A stretch of 64,000 nucleotides of DNA from Metaphire vulgaris (Eukaryota > Annelida > Clitellata > Crassiclitellata > Megascolecidae). Below, piece by piece: positions 33,947 to 46,150 of this stretch. The position numbers were made by a program, and so were the translations under genes. Below the pieces are notes generated by a model that was not told the origin of the DNA, ran no database searches, and saw only the letters and a list, made by a program, of their open reading frames with translations. Position 1 is the first letter of the stretch. Each line of letters begins with the position of its first letter. The stretch lies in contig CM030862.1 in assembly GCA_018105865.1 (NCBI GenBank), positions 1,495,101 to 1,559,100 of the forward strand. The letters run 5' to 3'.

Positions 33947-34779
33947 CCGTTCGTTGATCTTATGATGCTGATGATGAAATGGGCCGACGATGATGATGAT
34001 GATGATGATGACAACAGAGGTTCGTTGATCTTTACCAAGGGGTAAATTTTTACCCGGCCCCGGCGAAAAGCAAAGGGCCCGCGCTAACCAGGAAAAAATG
34101 TGACGAACTTTTTTTTGCTTGTCAGCAATTAATAATTAATATGCGGATAACCTTTTCTTTGCTCGTCAAGATTTTTTTGAAGTTCCCAATATTTGTCCCT
34201 CCGGCCCGTATTTTCTCTAGACGGCCCTGGCAACGAATGGATGTTCGACCATACACAATTGCCCTACACGTCTAGATTCAGTGAGACGTCAAACCTAACT
34301 AGTGCATGAGACGTTCTGTATGGGCATAAGGGTATTTTTACTTTAGACACGATAAAGATGGTTATTTTGGACGTAGTTCAACCATGCTCCTTAGTTTCAG
34401 TTGCGTTTACTGAAGTAAATCGCTGCTTTTTTCATTTCCTTGGATGTGGGAGCGAATTTGGTTCACTGCAAAATGATTTTGTTGGAATTGCAATATTACT
34501 GGACAGGCGGATGGTATAGGAAAGGTTCAATGTATTGGAGGACAGACTATTAAGAATTCTAGAAAAACTGAACAGAATGTCGCGATAAACGACGGAAATA
34601 AAAAAATGTGTTATAACGCGAAAATAAATCAAGGCTCTCGTGACAACTGAACTGAAAAAAACTTAATGAAAAATGCGCTGAATTTGCAGCACTGCCATCA
34701 CTGGCTCCATTCGCGACGTAAATTTAATAGAGGAAAAATAATATCAAGAATTAAATTGGCATTTTCCAATCCATATCAT
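32726..34779. other. unannotated, with microsatellites
   Basis: (TTAA)n at 32,876-32,910; (GA)n at 33,402-33,459, followed at once by a P-like end 'tacagtagaattgcgac'; (GAC/GAT)n at 33,855-34,013. The shared MITE motif occurs in reverse at 34,105-34,123 without recognised ends. No gene recognised. Confidence 0.45.
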
Positions 34780-35000
34780 GTCCTGTCGTGAGACAGCTGG
34801 CTGCAACGTTGAGCCATAATTAATTTTCCGATGTTTTCTTTCTTTAGCTGCCTCTATTGGTGGTGTGCCTTTCACGTTGGTCCATTTTATATTGTTATCT
34901 ATTATCCAGATGGTTCTGGGTCTGTCTTGCCTCCTGGTTTTCCCCCCCTGTAAACCCGTTATTACTGAGTTTTCAATAGAGTCCCATATTATTTTCCCAG
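34780..35000 (-). mobile_element. degenerate LINE C-terminal relic
   Basis: Read on the minus strand, ~34,925-34,850 gives GGKTR..RPRTIWIDNNIKWTN, resembling the conserved end of RTE/Poseidon-like LINE proteins (Gly-Arg-Pro-Arg, then Trp-Ile-Asp, then Trp-Thr). Frameshifts and stops interrupt it. Confidence 0.5.
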
Positions 35001-35338
35001 TGATATGTCAGAAATATTTCATTTTTCTTTATTTGATAAGTGTCGAAAATTCTTGGTCTACTCCGGCGATTTTGCACAGTGTCTCGTTCCAGTCCACTTA
35101 TGCGAAATCCGAATTCACAAACCGAAAGGCCGACGCATTATATGTGAAAAGTCAGTTCATGAGGTTACACAGACGAAAGGAAATCTAACAGAAAATTGAA
35201 TGACGAATATTGCAAATTAATTGCCTGCTATTGTGATCCAGTAGAACAGAGAATTGGACCTTTGCTAAACTGTTATATTTCTTCCCTAATAATTATTATA
35301 ATGGCAATCGCTCTGGTGGACAAAGGTTGTTCATCGAT

Positions 35339-35504
35339 CAGTGGCGTAGCCAACCAAAGGAGAGCTTGGGGTTAAACCCCCACTTGGATGGTACGTTGAG
35401 TGGATGGTACGTTGAGGACCTTTTTTTTTGCTTGTCAAGATTTTTTCAAAGTTGGTCACGACCAAGACCACCCACCCCTTGTGGAAATCCTGGCTACGCC
35501 ACTG
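35339..35504. mobile_element. hAT-type MITE family A, copy 3
   Basis: CAGTGGCGTAGCCAACC at the left, CTGGCTACGCCACTG at the right; flanks tcatcgat and ccatcgat (7 of 8). Shared motif in reverse at 35,417-35,437. Confidence 0.9.
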
Positions 35505-36273
35505 CCATCGATCGTTGATGGACCTAAAGCAAATCGATCCGCAAAAATAACAAATTCCAAAGACCAATCAGAACAGAACAGATTGGAGGAAAAGCGAAGA
35601 GATAATAATGCAATGATCTTCGTCATGAAATGAACGGATGCGTATCTTCCACCGGATACAGGATCCAGTTTTTTGGAGGGTCAACATTTTCCGGATCTGG
35701 ATCCGAAGCGATTATTACCGCACAAAGGATAATCACTTAATGCTCACTATACTCAGATTACATAATCATCACTCATCATCATCATACTCAAAGCTGAAGT
35801 TACCAGTTACCAGTTCTGTCTTCAGCAATAATGCTCTCTATACTCAGTTTACAGTAGACCATATATGCAGCCTCAACTAATTCTTTGTGTTACGTAGTTT
35901 CGGTTAAATTTAAATTTTTTTCGGTACCTCTTCATTTGTTATTCGTTCGTTAACTTTTCAAAGGCCTGTATTTTATTTTTTCAACTGCTTTGTTAGAGTT
36001 AGGAGAATTGTTCTTCATTAAAACATAAAATGCGACAATAATATTCGTATTCGGTAATTTCGTGACGCAAATTTTTGCCGTTAAGCCGGTTCTTCATTAA
36101 AACATAAAATACGACGCTATATTCGGCCGGACGCAAATTTGCCGTCCGGAGCGATTTCCGGTCATTCCCTAATGTTGGTCTCGATTAGGTCGTGGTGAAT
36201 CGATATATTAACTTTGGATTTTTTACTTCATTCTCTGCAATCTGTTCGAATAATGAGTCAGTTGCTATCGTCC

Positions 36274-36274
<1 letters not shown>
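35505..36274. other. unannotated sequence
   Basis: 'gttcttcattaaaacataaaat' occurs twice (36,010 and 36,091), part of a ~45-bp imperfect direct repeat. No gene recognised. Confidence 0.4.
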
Positions 36275-36362
<88 letters not shown>

Positions 36363-36365
36363 TTA

Positions 36366-36408
<43 letters not shown>

Positions 36409-36409
36409 T
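36275..36409. repeat. (TCTA)n(TGTC)n microsatellite
   Basis: TCTA units pass into TGTC units and back to TCTA. Confidence 0.96.
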
Positions 36410-36972
36410 TTCCAATAGACTTGGTGTTCGTAGTAATCGCTCTCGTGCGTGCTGTGTCTTCTGAGAAGCGACAACATAAGACCCGTTCATGCCGCGAGCG
36501 CTCCGTTTGACGACAGGAGACGCGAATTGCCCACCACGAACGAGGCATCTACAAAATGATGGATGGTCGCGGGGCCGAGAAGATGACACGGGCGAGACGC
36601 CTAAGGGGAACATTAGTATCAGACATGATCGTAGAGACGACGATGCCATCTCGACTTACTTGGACGATTTAATACAGTGTATGCTGCCGGTCGGAAATAC
36701 AGAATGGGCGTATCAACTGCTCAACTCAAAATTAATAGCGTAGAAACTGGGACAACCTTTCATACGAGCTTGATGTATGGGATTCTCTCGACGCTGAGGA
36801 CACGATGAAACGCTCGCTGTCTGCAGATAGCAAAGAAAGACAGAACGCGATATTAGATAATACTGTACGTACTCTTGCAGTTCTAATGAACAACATAGTG
36901 CTATAGTTTTGTGTGCCTGTACTGTGATTTCACTACCTTTACACTTTTCACTTTTCACTTTGCATTACCTGT
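36410..36972. other. unannotated sequence
   Basis: An 84-codon plus-strand frame at 36,489-36,743 has no recognisable domain. It lies downstream of the Tctex1 gene's probable poly(A) site. Confidence 0.35.
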
Positions 36973-36978
36973 TTTATT
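36973..36978 (-). terminator. candidate poly(A) signal of the Tctex1 gene
   Basis: AATAAA on the minus strand, about 245 bp beyond the stop codon. If used, the TAG array lies in the 3' UTR. Confidence 0.35.
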
Positions 36979-37057
36979 GCGCCACCCTTCACACAGGCAG
37001 CGAAAATTTGCATATTCACGACTATCATCTGATATAATTGAACCTTATTATTATTAT

Positions 37058-37199
<142 letters not shown>

Positions 37200-37221
37200 A
37201 GTATATCTGACTCTGTCTTTT

Positions 37222-37617
37222 CTATTTCGTAAAGATTCCACAGACGACGCCAACGGCGTACAGGGTGGCGTTCCGGAACGACCCGGCCGCACATTTGTCC
37301 GTCACCTTGCTGCAGATGCAGCGTGTGGCTATGTGGACGCTCTGGTCGCAGTCCTGTCCGACGTAGACCTGCGCGATCACCCGGAACCGACCGGCGTCCC
37401 TCAGCACCTCCTTGGCTCTTTCGCGAAGGATGTCCGACAGTTCGTGCGCCAGGCGACAGCAGACGTCCGATCGGTAGCGCTGATCGCGAAGGTGGAATTC
37501 CAGTATGTCCTTGATCATCGTCTCCAGCTTGACCGCCAGGCCTGATTTTTCTCTATCGTCGTCCGTGTCGTGGAGTTCCGAGTCGGAAACTGTGTTGACG
37601 GGTGTGGAATCTTCCAT
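37222..37617 (-). CDS. Tctex1-domain (dynein light chain Tctex-type) protein
   Basis: A 131-residue protein in one exon. Residues 1-24 are an acidic, Ser/Thr-rich leader; ~27-131 make up a full Tctex1 fold: two N-terminal helices (KLETMIKDILEF..., ...CCRLAHELSDILRERAKEVL), then strands FRVIAQVYVGQD, SVHIATRCIC and TLYAVGVVCGIF. The order and the ending 'G-[IF]-[FY]' match the family. The usual aromatic of the 'SRC-x-W-D' strand is replaced here (TRCICSKVTD), so it is a divergent member, nearer TCTEX1D/DYNLT2-5 types than DYNLT1. Such proteins bridge cargo or ciliary components to dynein. The ATG has a fair context (aaatATGG) and no longer upstream frame. It could be a true single-exon gene or an old retrocopy; no poly(A) tract or target duplication is seen. 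Confidence 0.78.
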   Translation of the reverse strand: MEDSTPVNTVSDSELHDTDDDREKSGLAVKLETMIKDILEFHLRDQRYRSDVCCRLAHELSDILRERAKEVLRDAGRFRVIAQVYVGQDCDQSVHIATRCICSKVTDKCAAGSFRNATLYAVGVVCGIFTK

Positions 37618-38349
37618 ATTTTTTGACGTTCCGGGAAATTGATTCTTTAACTAGAAACGAGACATCGGACACAAAAATAGGTTCCTACATCGACTCCTGG
37701 AAGTCTTCAAGGGGAAACAGCAATGCCCGTTGACCAGTGTAATGTAAATTTTTGTGAATTTATTTAGCGTCCGTGGAGCTGGATTTTTGCGAATGACTAC
37801 GTGTGAACGTTCCTCGAATTCGTCGTATTTTGAAAGTTTCGGAAACTAGATCAGATGCGAACATACTGTAAAACAAATCTAGGCAAGAAAATAGAAAATA
37901 CTCGAAGCTTCAAACTGACCTCGGAGTTGGTTTGGTGGTTATATGCCAGATCATGTTTTAACGTGCAGTGATACAGAAAATGTGCAGTGATAAAATGAAA
38001 ACGTGCAATGGTAAAATGCAAGTTTCTGTGCTTTGTGCAGTGAACAATTTCCGGACGACCTTTTTTGCTTGTTTTTCGCGCGGATGTCCGCAAATTTTCT
38101 GAGTTTAGTGCAGTGATAAATTTTTCTTAAAACAGACCCTGCTATATGCCGCTCAAAATTAAAACATGTTCATGTCTGTCTTGATGATGCTCCTTTTCCT
38201 GAAACCCTGACTGCACATGGCCTCAGAAAATAAAAGTGGATGTGGATTACAGTAATAAGAGGCTGTTAAATCTCCAATGTTTGGAGTTATGGAGGGTGCC
38301 AATAGAAAAGAAAATGAATGCTGCGGTTATTTTGAAGAATGGCGTGGAA
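37618..38349. other. unannotated; upstream region of the Tctex1 gene
   Basis: No TATA box or X-box that I can defend. 'gacgaccttttttgcttgt' at 38,054-38,072 is another example of the motif shared by MITEs; 'cgtgcagtgataaaatgaaaacgtgcaatggtaaaatg' forms short direct repeats near 37,980-38,018. Confidence 0.4.
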
Positions 38350-38683
38350 CAGTGGTTCTCAAACTGGGGTCCGGGGTGGTCCCATGGGAGACCGCCAAGC
38401 CGTTTCAGGAGGGCCGTAAATGGATTAGGCTACTTTCTCAAGATATCTCACCAACACAAAACACACTGCATGGCTCTAAGAGTGCTGACTCCATTTGAAT
38501 TTAAATCTGATGACAACGATTTGCAATTTCCTGATCAAATAATTTACTTACAAAACAAGATGCCTAGGCTATGTTAATTACAGTTAATTTAAAATTCAGA
38601 TTTTATAAGGTCCGCTATAGCCATCAAACAATTTTCTAAGGGACCGCCACGCAAGAAATCCTCAAAAGTCTGAGAACCGCATG
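38350..38683. mobile_element. hAT-type MITE family I, fuller copy
   Basis: CAGTGGTTCTCAAACTGG at the left, GTCTGAGAACCGCATG at the right; flanks gcgtggaa and gtacggaa (6 of 8, transitions). Frames across it are not coding. Confidence 0.82.
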
Positions 38684-39076
38684 GTACGGAAGCAGTGTAC
38701 AGGATCTGAGTCACAGAGCAGTGAACAGGAAAGAATAGCAAAAAACCTGTAGAGATGGCATTCTGCAACAACGGGGCGTTGAGTCCACGGTTAATGATGA
38801 TGATGAATGATATCAGAGCATAGGTCATGTAGGAAATCGGTATTTTTCACCTGTTCTGTGTACAGAATTCGAGTGATAAATTACTTCGGTCTTCTCGAGA
38901 ATTCAGACTCATTAAATATTAATTGAGGGAGGAATTTATGGCATTGTATACTGCAAATTTTCCATATAATTATCGATGCAAGAAGACAAAGAAGGGGAAA
39001 ATATGAAGTCATTAGCAACGATAATAGAGGACAAGAGGGCAAAGAAGGAGATTACATAGCAGGACCATAATGGGCG
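38684..39076. other. unannotated sequence
   Basis: AT-rich; no repeat or domain recognised. Confidence 0.4.
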
Positions 39077-39150
39077 AAACATAGTGGTTCTCACACAGGG
39101 CAGACCCTACTGAACCACTCTAAACTGTATTGTTATTATTATATTATTAT
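39077..39150 (+). repeat. family J unit, copy 1
   Basis: 'aaacatagtggttctcac', then 'cctactgaaccactctaaac' and a TTATTA tail. Same order at 60,490-60,595 and, in reverse, at 63,000-63,075. Probably a retroelement 3' end. Confidence 0.6.
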
Positions 39151-39925
39151 TGTCGGGGCCAATTACTTGTAATTCGGATGCAGGATTCGTTAGAACAGAA
39201 ATAGTTCTGTATGTTTTCCAGCACAAAGGATGGAACAAGGCGAACTGGTCAAAACTATACACTAACATTCATCAACCCGGCTTTAAAAGACATAAAGGAT
39301 ATCTCGCTTTTACCCTCGACACCCTCTCAACAACTCCATCTCTGCTACTGAGAACTTATAAAGATCAGGAGGTTTCAATTGATATAATCATCAGTCATTT
39401 CATACAGTTCTTAATGTGGTAATTATAACAAAACTCAGTATATTAAGATATTTGAAAAATTACTGAATGACGCGATAGGACAGCGTAAATCTACCTGACC
39501 CTATTGTTTAAACTCACGGTTAGGCCAACGCTAGAAACCTATTAGATAATTAGTTTAGTTAGTTAGTTAGAGGCTGATTTATTTAGCGCTATTGTTCTAG
39601 CAGGCTAGGCTATTGGTGAAAGGCATTTGATTAAGTACTATATCAGCGTGCAGTAGGTATGATAGGTACAAGAAGCCAATAAGCTATGGGAATACAGGCA
39701 TGTTGAAACCTGTAGACAATGCTTTTAAATAGTACTGCAATTATGAACGACCATTGGAAAAATTAATATCAGTTAAAGATTCAAATCAGACGAAACAATT
39801 AAAAATTTAACCTGATATAAAAATTTCGTCGCATTATCGAAATAGCGTTCTCGTAGTTGTCTGCGCAAAGCAGTCTTGTAGGTTTCGGTCCATTCTCTTT
39901 AGAACTGCCATCGGCAAATAATCCC

Positions 39926-39974
<49 letters not shown>

Positions 39975-40159
39975 TTAGGTCGCCTGCCTTGTGCCATGTT
40001 TTGCTCGCCGTTTTAGCGTTTGCCCAGTGGAATGCGCTGTGACGGGACTGTATTTCTACGGGCAGAAATATCGCGCCAGAAATTGTTTGGTGAAATGGCC
40101 GGCGACGTGCTATGCCACGCACGTACGAGACTCACGCGTGATTATATGCCACACCTGAG
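39151..40159. other. unannotated sequence
   Basis: 'tagtttagttagttagttag' with 'atttatttagcgctatt' near 39,548-39,590 looks like a LINE/SINE 3' end. (TC)n at 39,927-39,975. No gene recognised. Confidence 0.4.
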
Positions 40160-40174
40160 CAAGGAGAGAGAGAG

Positions 40175-40221
<47 letters not shown>

Positions 40222-40289
40222 ATGAGACAGAGACAGAGACAGGGAGACAGAGACAGAGAGAGAGAGAGAGAGTGAGAGAGAGAGAGAAT

Positions 40290-40325
<36 letters not shown>

Positions 40326-40335
40326 GAGAGAGAGA

Positions 40336-40382
<47 letters not shown>
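40160..40382. repeat. (GA)n with (ACAG)n microsatellite
   Basis: Long GA array with ACAG and GAGACA interruptions; open frames on both strands are artefacts. Confidence 0.97.
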
Positions 40383-40384
<2 letters not shown>

Positions 40385-40834
40385 GCACTTCCAGATGCAT
40401 GAGCAGACCAAGGCATGAAGACTTGGGTGACAGTTTGTGACTTATGCTCAAAATGCTGAATTGAGAAGGGCTAAGGCGTAGCATTTTCTCCGATCAGCCG
40501 AATGATTCACTTTCCCAAAAGGTCGACTTTTTAAAACGTGCAGCGGCGGTCAATAAGTGTCTACAACCTCTGGGAATCGGAAGGCCTAAGACAAAGCATT
40601 TTCGTCCAGTTGTTGTGGGTCGTCCCAGGCCAGTGAGGTAACTCCTTGGTTCTCTTGATAAGTCTGACTTTGCCTGAACGAAAAGACAGTAGCAGTGGAG
40701 AAACAATAAATGGATTCAAACAGTTATCTAGAACAAATGAGTTATTAAATGTTAAGAATAATGATTGTGACTCTCAAACAGGCAAATGCCTCCTAAAACA
40801 CTTGGATCTCGTTACAACAACTACTGCTGGGCAT

Positions 40835-40835
<1 letters not shown>
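40383..40835. other. unannotated sequence
   Basis: No domain in short frames and no TIR recognised. Confidence 0.4.
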
Positions 40836-41064
<229 letters not shown>

Positions 41065-41379
41065 TTTATGACATCCGCTGGTGTCTGAAAGTAGTCCTTT
41101 CAGAAAAGAGCATGGAAAGTACAACATGAAGCCAATATAGAAATACGGAAACCGATTTGTCTTTTTAGAGACATGTCGGACATTCCTGCATTCTCTTCGA
41201 TTTGATCTTCATACTGTTTAGCATTAAAAGTTCCGTTTTGCCTAGATTACCAACAGCTTCAACAAATTCCGAATGATTCTCGCTCGGGGCGAAGCTACTC
41301 TTGTTGCCGAATTCGAAGAAGGAAAGACATCGTGCCCTTTTCTACGTCTGCATTGATTTTCACGTAGAAATACACGACA

Positions 41380-41430
<51 letters not shown>

Positions 41431-41566
41431 GATTACTTTAATGTTAAATGTTTAAAAAACCTAGTACTGGTGTAGCCACGGGGAGCCTGTCCCCCGATCC
41501 GGACCTGGCCGGTCGTGGAATTTGTACACAACTGTTGAGTATTTTTAGGGGGAAGTAAGTGGTATG
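41065..41566. other. unannotated sequence
   Basis: Includes an (AAT)n run at 41,385-41,430. No gene recognised. Confidence 0.4.
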
Positions 41567-41656
41567 ACAAAGAAGGAAACAGGTACAAAGAAGGAAACAG
41601 GTACAAAGAAGGAAACAGGTACAAAGAAGGAAACAGGTACAAAGAAGGAAACAGGT
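41567..41656. repeat. 18-bp minisatellite, five copies
   Basis: Unit CAAAGAAGGAAACAGGTA repeated five times without visible change, so a recent expansion. No spacers, hence not a CRISPR. Confidence 0.95.
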
Positions 41657-41742
41657 ACAAAGCACAGGTCGGAGATTGAAACGATGACGTTTTAAGCTTG
41701 TCAATACTCACCTCGACACCTGAAAATGTCGACATGTCTCGC

Positions 41743-42069
41743 CAGTGGCGTAACCAAGAGAGGTTCGGGGGTTAAACCCCCTTGGCTGGCCGACCAATAA
41801 ATTTTTAATTGCGTATTATTATTCTGTGGGTGGAGGGGCGCCAAAATCGGGTTTAAGGTAGCCAATAAGAAACAAGAAGCAAATATGATATATTGTTGTA
41901 CAGTTGTACAGGGGCTGTCCGTGCACTCATGTTATTATGGCTATATTATAACTCACTTAAAAAAGGATAATACTAATTGATGACCTTTTTGCTTGGCAGG
42001 ATTTTATTTTAGAAGTCGTCGGGAATGGTTGATCGTAACCCCCTTCGGAAAATCCTGGCTACGCCACTG
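41743..42069. mobile_element. MITE family A, copy 4
   Basis: CAGTGGCGTAACCAAG at the left, CTGGCTACGCCACTG at the right. Interior 'gcgtattatta', 'gggtggaggggcgccaaaatc' and 'gggtttaaggtagc' shared with 61,396-61,682. No matching flanks. Confidence 0.85.
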
Positions 42070-42900
42070 CAAATCCATAGCAAAGACCGTGCACTTCGAA
42101 TGCATAAGAGAGCGTCTTTGCATATCGTTACTTTATAACCTTACTTTGGCTTGTCTCGTCTTGTCAACATCCATGGTTACCACAAACAGGAAGAAACTAG
42201 ACTGCCGTGGCCATTAATACTTTGCTCCGGATGTATAGAATATAGGCTAACTGCCTGTTTGTAGACCGGGTGTATTCTGACAAACTGACCTAAGATTGTC
42301 ATTAATAATAATAATAATAATCGTTATAATTATATACGGACTTGCCGTAATAACATCAATTGCATTTCAAGAGTATCAGTCGATAGCATACTTCAAATCC
42401 ATCCGCTAAAGATTAGCAATCCTATCCTGCTACGCTACTTCGAGGCAACTGAATGTTATTAAATGAATTAATTAATTAATTGCTGATAAGCAGTGTGCAC
42501 TAATATAGTCATTATCAGCCGAGGAGGATTAGACCTATACTTTGTTTTAAATGCGTGTCATATTGAAAACAAATCCAGCGCAAATTCGCTTTCAACTCCT
42601 CCGCTCAGCTGTCGAAGAAGCGATTACCCGCAAAAAAGTCGCATTGCGTCCAATTGAGTGTCGATACCTTCTGAGTTTTTTTCTCCACGAACAGATTTTG
42701 TCTAAAAAATTGAAGAAGTTCGTTATCTGCCTAAAGTAGGCGCATTATCAAATATTACAAAGCGTAAGACAGGTGTGTTGCCTGCTGATATGGGGGGGGT
42801 AGCTCTATAATCAAGAGCGTTACACAAGTGTGAGTAAAAAGGTAGTCCCAAACTCGAAGGAGTGTAGGGCTTCCGGCGCTGATATCCGTGTACTAGGCAA
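42070..42900. other. unannotated sequence
   Basis: A 62-codon frame at 42,551-42,739 is Lys/Arg-rich with no known domain. (AAT)n near 42,305-42,321. Confidence 0.4.
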
Positions 42901-43104
42901 CAGTGTTTTATTCAGGCATGTTAGGAGGGGGGAGATCCCCCTCCCAAAAAAAACCTCAAAATCACCCCCAAAAAAAAAAAAATTTTTTCACCACTCACAC
43001 AAATTTTGCATTGAACTGTGCCTTTTCCCCTCCAACCAAGTCGATCCCCCCCGAAAGCCTCAAATTCCCCTCCTCGAAATTCCTGGAGTCTGGATAAAAC
43101 ACTG
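42901..43104. mobile_element. hAT-type MITE family C, copy 3
   Basis: CAGTGTTTTATTCAGGC at the left, GTCTGGATAAAACACTG at the right, with perfect 8-bp duplications ctaggcaa. Confidence 0.93.
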
Positions 43105-43239
43105 CTAGGCAAACAGCGACTCTGGTGGCTTACGCAATTAATCTACACGTATAGTAGTTTGCTATTGCTTTTTCTGGACCCGCGTTTTACCTTCGCAGCT
43201 TAACGCTGCTACCAATTTATCGACGTCTAAGCGATGAAC

Positions 43240-43370
43240 GGCTTGACTGGCCACCGGCACCACGACTAGACCAACGAGTGGTCACCCATCCATGTACTAA
43301 CCGCGCTCGACGTTGCGTTAACTTCGGTGTTCTCACGGAAACGGGTCGCACAACGCCAAGCGGGCCGAGT
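43240..43370 (-). pseudogene. 5S rRNA-like relic
   Basis: On the minus strand, 'ggttagtacatggatgggtgaccac' at about 43,303-43,279 corresponds to the 5S rRNA region around GGTTAGTACTTGGATGGG, preceded by 'gaagttaacgcaacgtcgagcg', which fits the internal control box A area. Many mismatches remain. It may be a 5S pseudogene or the head of a 5S-derived SINE. Confidence 0.5.
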
Positions 43371-43998
43371 GTAAGCAGATAGTGTCAAAGAATTATGCAG
43401 AATTATAAATCTGTGGCAGAATTGTTGTGATAGAATTTCTTGATAAGTGCAGTCGTTGAAATTTGATCTTTGCTTGTTGAACGTTTATCGAGTAAACACT
43501 CGACATATAGTACAGTAGGTAGGTAGGTTGGTAGCTCAAAGCCCAAGGCGTATACTGTTAAAAGATAGGCGCTATCGGTATAAGCAGGACAACTGGGTCA
43601 CGAAAATACGATCAAGTTCGGATACATCAGATTTAAACAGGCAATAACAGATTCAATTTCAATTATAACGTTTTAAGAACTGAAAAACGAACCGTCGAAG
43701 TCTTTTCAAAGTAAGTTTCAGTCGCCGAATGTTCTATTCAGTACATTTTTAATACCACTCATTAGTTAAGTCAATGTATAAATGTTTCTATTCGTTATAA
43801 ACTAATTATGTATGCTCTGTCTATGAATTTAAAGAGATGAAATACATTTCGGTTTGGCCTCCTTTTCGGTTAAGCGAGTTTTAAGAATTCGGCCGAAGCC
43901 GAAGACTGCGAGAGTCCCAAATACCGCATGGACGCTGTAATTACAGATATGTAATAAAGAGTTTAAATATTTCGGGCTTGACGTCATATGCTGTATTC
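43371..43998. other. unannotated sequence
   Basis: 'aggtaggtaggttggtagc' near 43,516 resembles a retroelement tail. No gene recognised. Confidence 0.4.
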
Positions 43999-44156
43999 CA
44001 GTGTTGTAGTTGTACAATTTGAGCTGGGGGGGGGGGGGGTTGAGGACTGAAATTCAATGATCGACAGAAACTGCATGTACCCGATATGCGATTTTTGGGA
44101 GAGTTGCAAAGTTAGCCTGGGGGTGTTCAAACCCTCCCCCGGTAACTCCAACACTG
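43999..44156. mobile_element. hAT-type MITE family N
   Basis: CAGTGTTGTAGTTGTAC at the left, GGTAACTCCAACACTG at the right; flanks ctgtattc and ctgtgttc (7 of 8). Contains a G homopolymer of 15. Confidence 0.82.
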
Positions 44157-45632
44157 CTGTGTTCTAATCTATTTCATTTTTTAATCTTGATATTTCAGCA
44201 CTTAGGCTACTGTACACTATTCTCAGGCCCGTCCTTATGTATTGGAAATACAGCACTGTAGTCTACCACCAGAGGTCCCGCACATCTAAGGGACCCCGAG
44301 CGCTCCAGCCTTTTATGCTTTAGGACATTTAAAGTTTATTATATATTTTATTATACGCTATTTTTTTACCGTATTCGAGTTTCAATTTATTTATTCACAT
44401 TTTATTTTACACTCGTAAAGTTTTTAAAAAGTTTTTTCATCTTGTTCAGTGTTCCTGAACGGTAGACAATGAACCAGAGTTAGTCTATCGTAGTCTGCTT
44501 CCATGTGTAGACACAAGCTTTGTCACGTTCGTTAGCTATTACTAAGTTTTTGTTTGGTTTTAATTTAATCTTGTCTGTGCGGTTAATTTTACCGGTTACC
44601 GTAATATTAACTTGCTTAGGCCTATATAGATTATGCTGCAGATAATATTACAAAACGACAGTTAATATGACCATTGACCACAGATGTTAAAAAACGTTGG
44701 GAAAATAATTAAAACCGTTAAAACCCGTAAAAACGTTACAGAATTTTTTTAAACGTTAAAACGTTGAATAAAAAAAACTGTACCGACGTTTATCTGGGCG
44801 AGATTAGGGAATGTGTCTTACCCACCCACGGGGAATAAACAATCAAGTCACACTATGCAAAACCAATGTGAAATGAAACAAACAGCAATAATACTGCCAT
44901 AAATGCTTACTGTATGTTGTAAGTAAAGCTGCATGACCTGCTAATAAGCAATCGACTATACTCTATAGCTAAACAGTAGAAAGCTAAATTAATTAGCTAG
45001 TTGTAGTTGGTTTCAGTAAATTGGTTTTTTTATAATAAAAAAAACGTTGAAAAATCTGTGTTTCGCGTCTTATGTTGACCAACCCCTTTATAATAAAAAG
45101 TTGACAAAAATGTTTAAAAACGTTAAAAAAACGTAAAAACGTTTATTATAGTCTATCTATGAATATTGAATATGACGGCGTGACTCAGATCAACGTGTGA
45201 CTGAACATGCTCAGCTTGTTGAGTATCGAGCAGGACCTTCTGAGAGAAGTTGACTCATGACTCGTTTAGTGCATTATCCATGACATTACATTGAAACATG
45301 TTCAAACGTCTACTTATCTAACCGTCAGCAGCCAGTCAGCACGTGGAATGTGAATTAATTGACAATAGTTATTCGACATGCAGGCTGACGGCTGTTTCTG
45401 AATTGTGAGTGACTACATGATTGTCGGCTTTGTCGGCCAATTTGTCAGTTATTGATTACAATTGATTTCGATGATTTGCAAAGATGTGTCACAACTCACG
45501 AGTGACTGAAGCACTATACCAGGAAATAAATACCAAAACTTTTTCTCAAAATTCATCAACGCCACACATGCATTTTGGTGGGCCGGTGGGGGATGCATCC
45601 CCAGGCATCTCCAATGTCGAACCGTCTCTGAT
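44157..45632. other. unannotated; 'aaacgtt'-rich segment
   Basis: 44,690-44,790 and 45,035-45,145 are dense in 'aaaacgttaaaa'-type units, in places on either side of ordinary AT-rich DNA. They may be arms of an unrecognised element. At 45,568-45,625 a family G fragment ('tggtgggccggtgggggatg'). Confidence 0.45.
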
Positions 45633-45814
45633 CAGTGTTTATTCTAGGCCTGTTTTGGGGGGGGGCGAATTTCCCCCAAGTTTTAAAATTCCCCCTAAAA
45701 TTGTATATGTTGGCTTGGGGGATGGAAATCCCCCCAAAAAGCGTGGAGAGACAAATCTTGTCCCCCAAACATTTCAAACTCCCCCCAATGTCAAGGTGGC
45801 TAGAATAAACACTG
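45633..45814. mobile_element. hAT-type MITE family C, copy 4
   Basis: CAGTGTTTATTCTAGGCC at the left and GGCTAGAATAAACACTG at the right; flanks tctctgat and tctttgat if the right end takes one more G. It lies beside the family G fragment. Confidence 0.88.
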
Positions 45815-45945
45815 GTCTTTGATTGTGTCCTCTGTCTTCGAGACGCTTGTACAATAATTCCGCTTTATAACGCCATATAACTTCTTCAAATACAAATTCC
45901 ATTCTTTGGTGGTCTTTGAACCAGATCCCTTCCTGCACTAATGCT

Positions 45946-46150
45946 CAGTGGCGTAGCCAGCTTATGTAAAGTGGGGTTCTTAACTGGAGGCACTATATAT
46001 GCAACTGAACACTGAAGTCGCGGCCGACCCCCCACCGCCCACTACCCCTCCTTCAGCAAAAGTCAACGGATTTACATAAATTGCGTTGGTCATCTTATTT
46101 AAAGTGGGGTTGTTTGAACAACCCCAAACAACCCCGTGGCGACGCTACTG
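45946..46150. mobile_element. hAT-type MITE family A, copy 5
   Basis: CAGTGGCGTAGCCAGC at the left, GTGGCGACGCTACTG at the right, with perfect 8-bp duplications ctaatgct. Confidence 0.92.

Noticed and set aside
37222..37617. Processed pseudogene of a dynein light chain
   Set aside because: The frame is intact over the whole domain, with no poly(A) tract or target duplication; kept as a gene, with doubt noted.
41433..41735. Possible repeat protein or CRISPR-like array
   Set aside because: Five identical 18-bp units with no spacers: a minisatellite.
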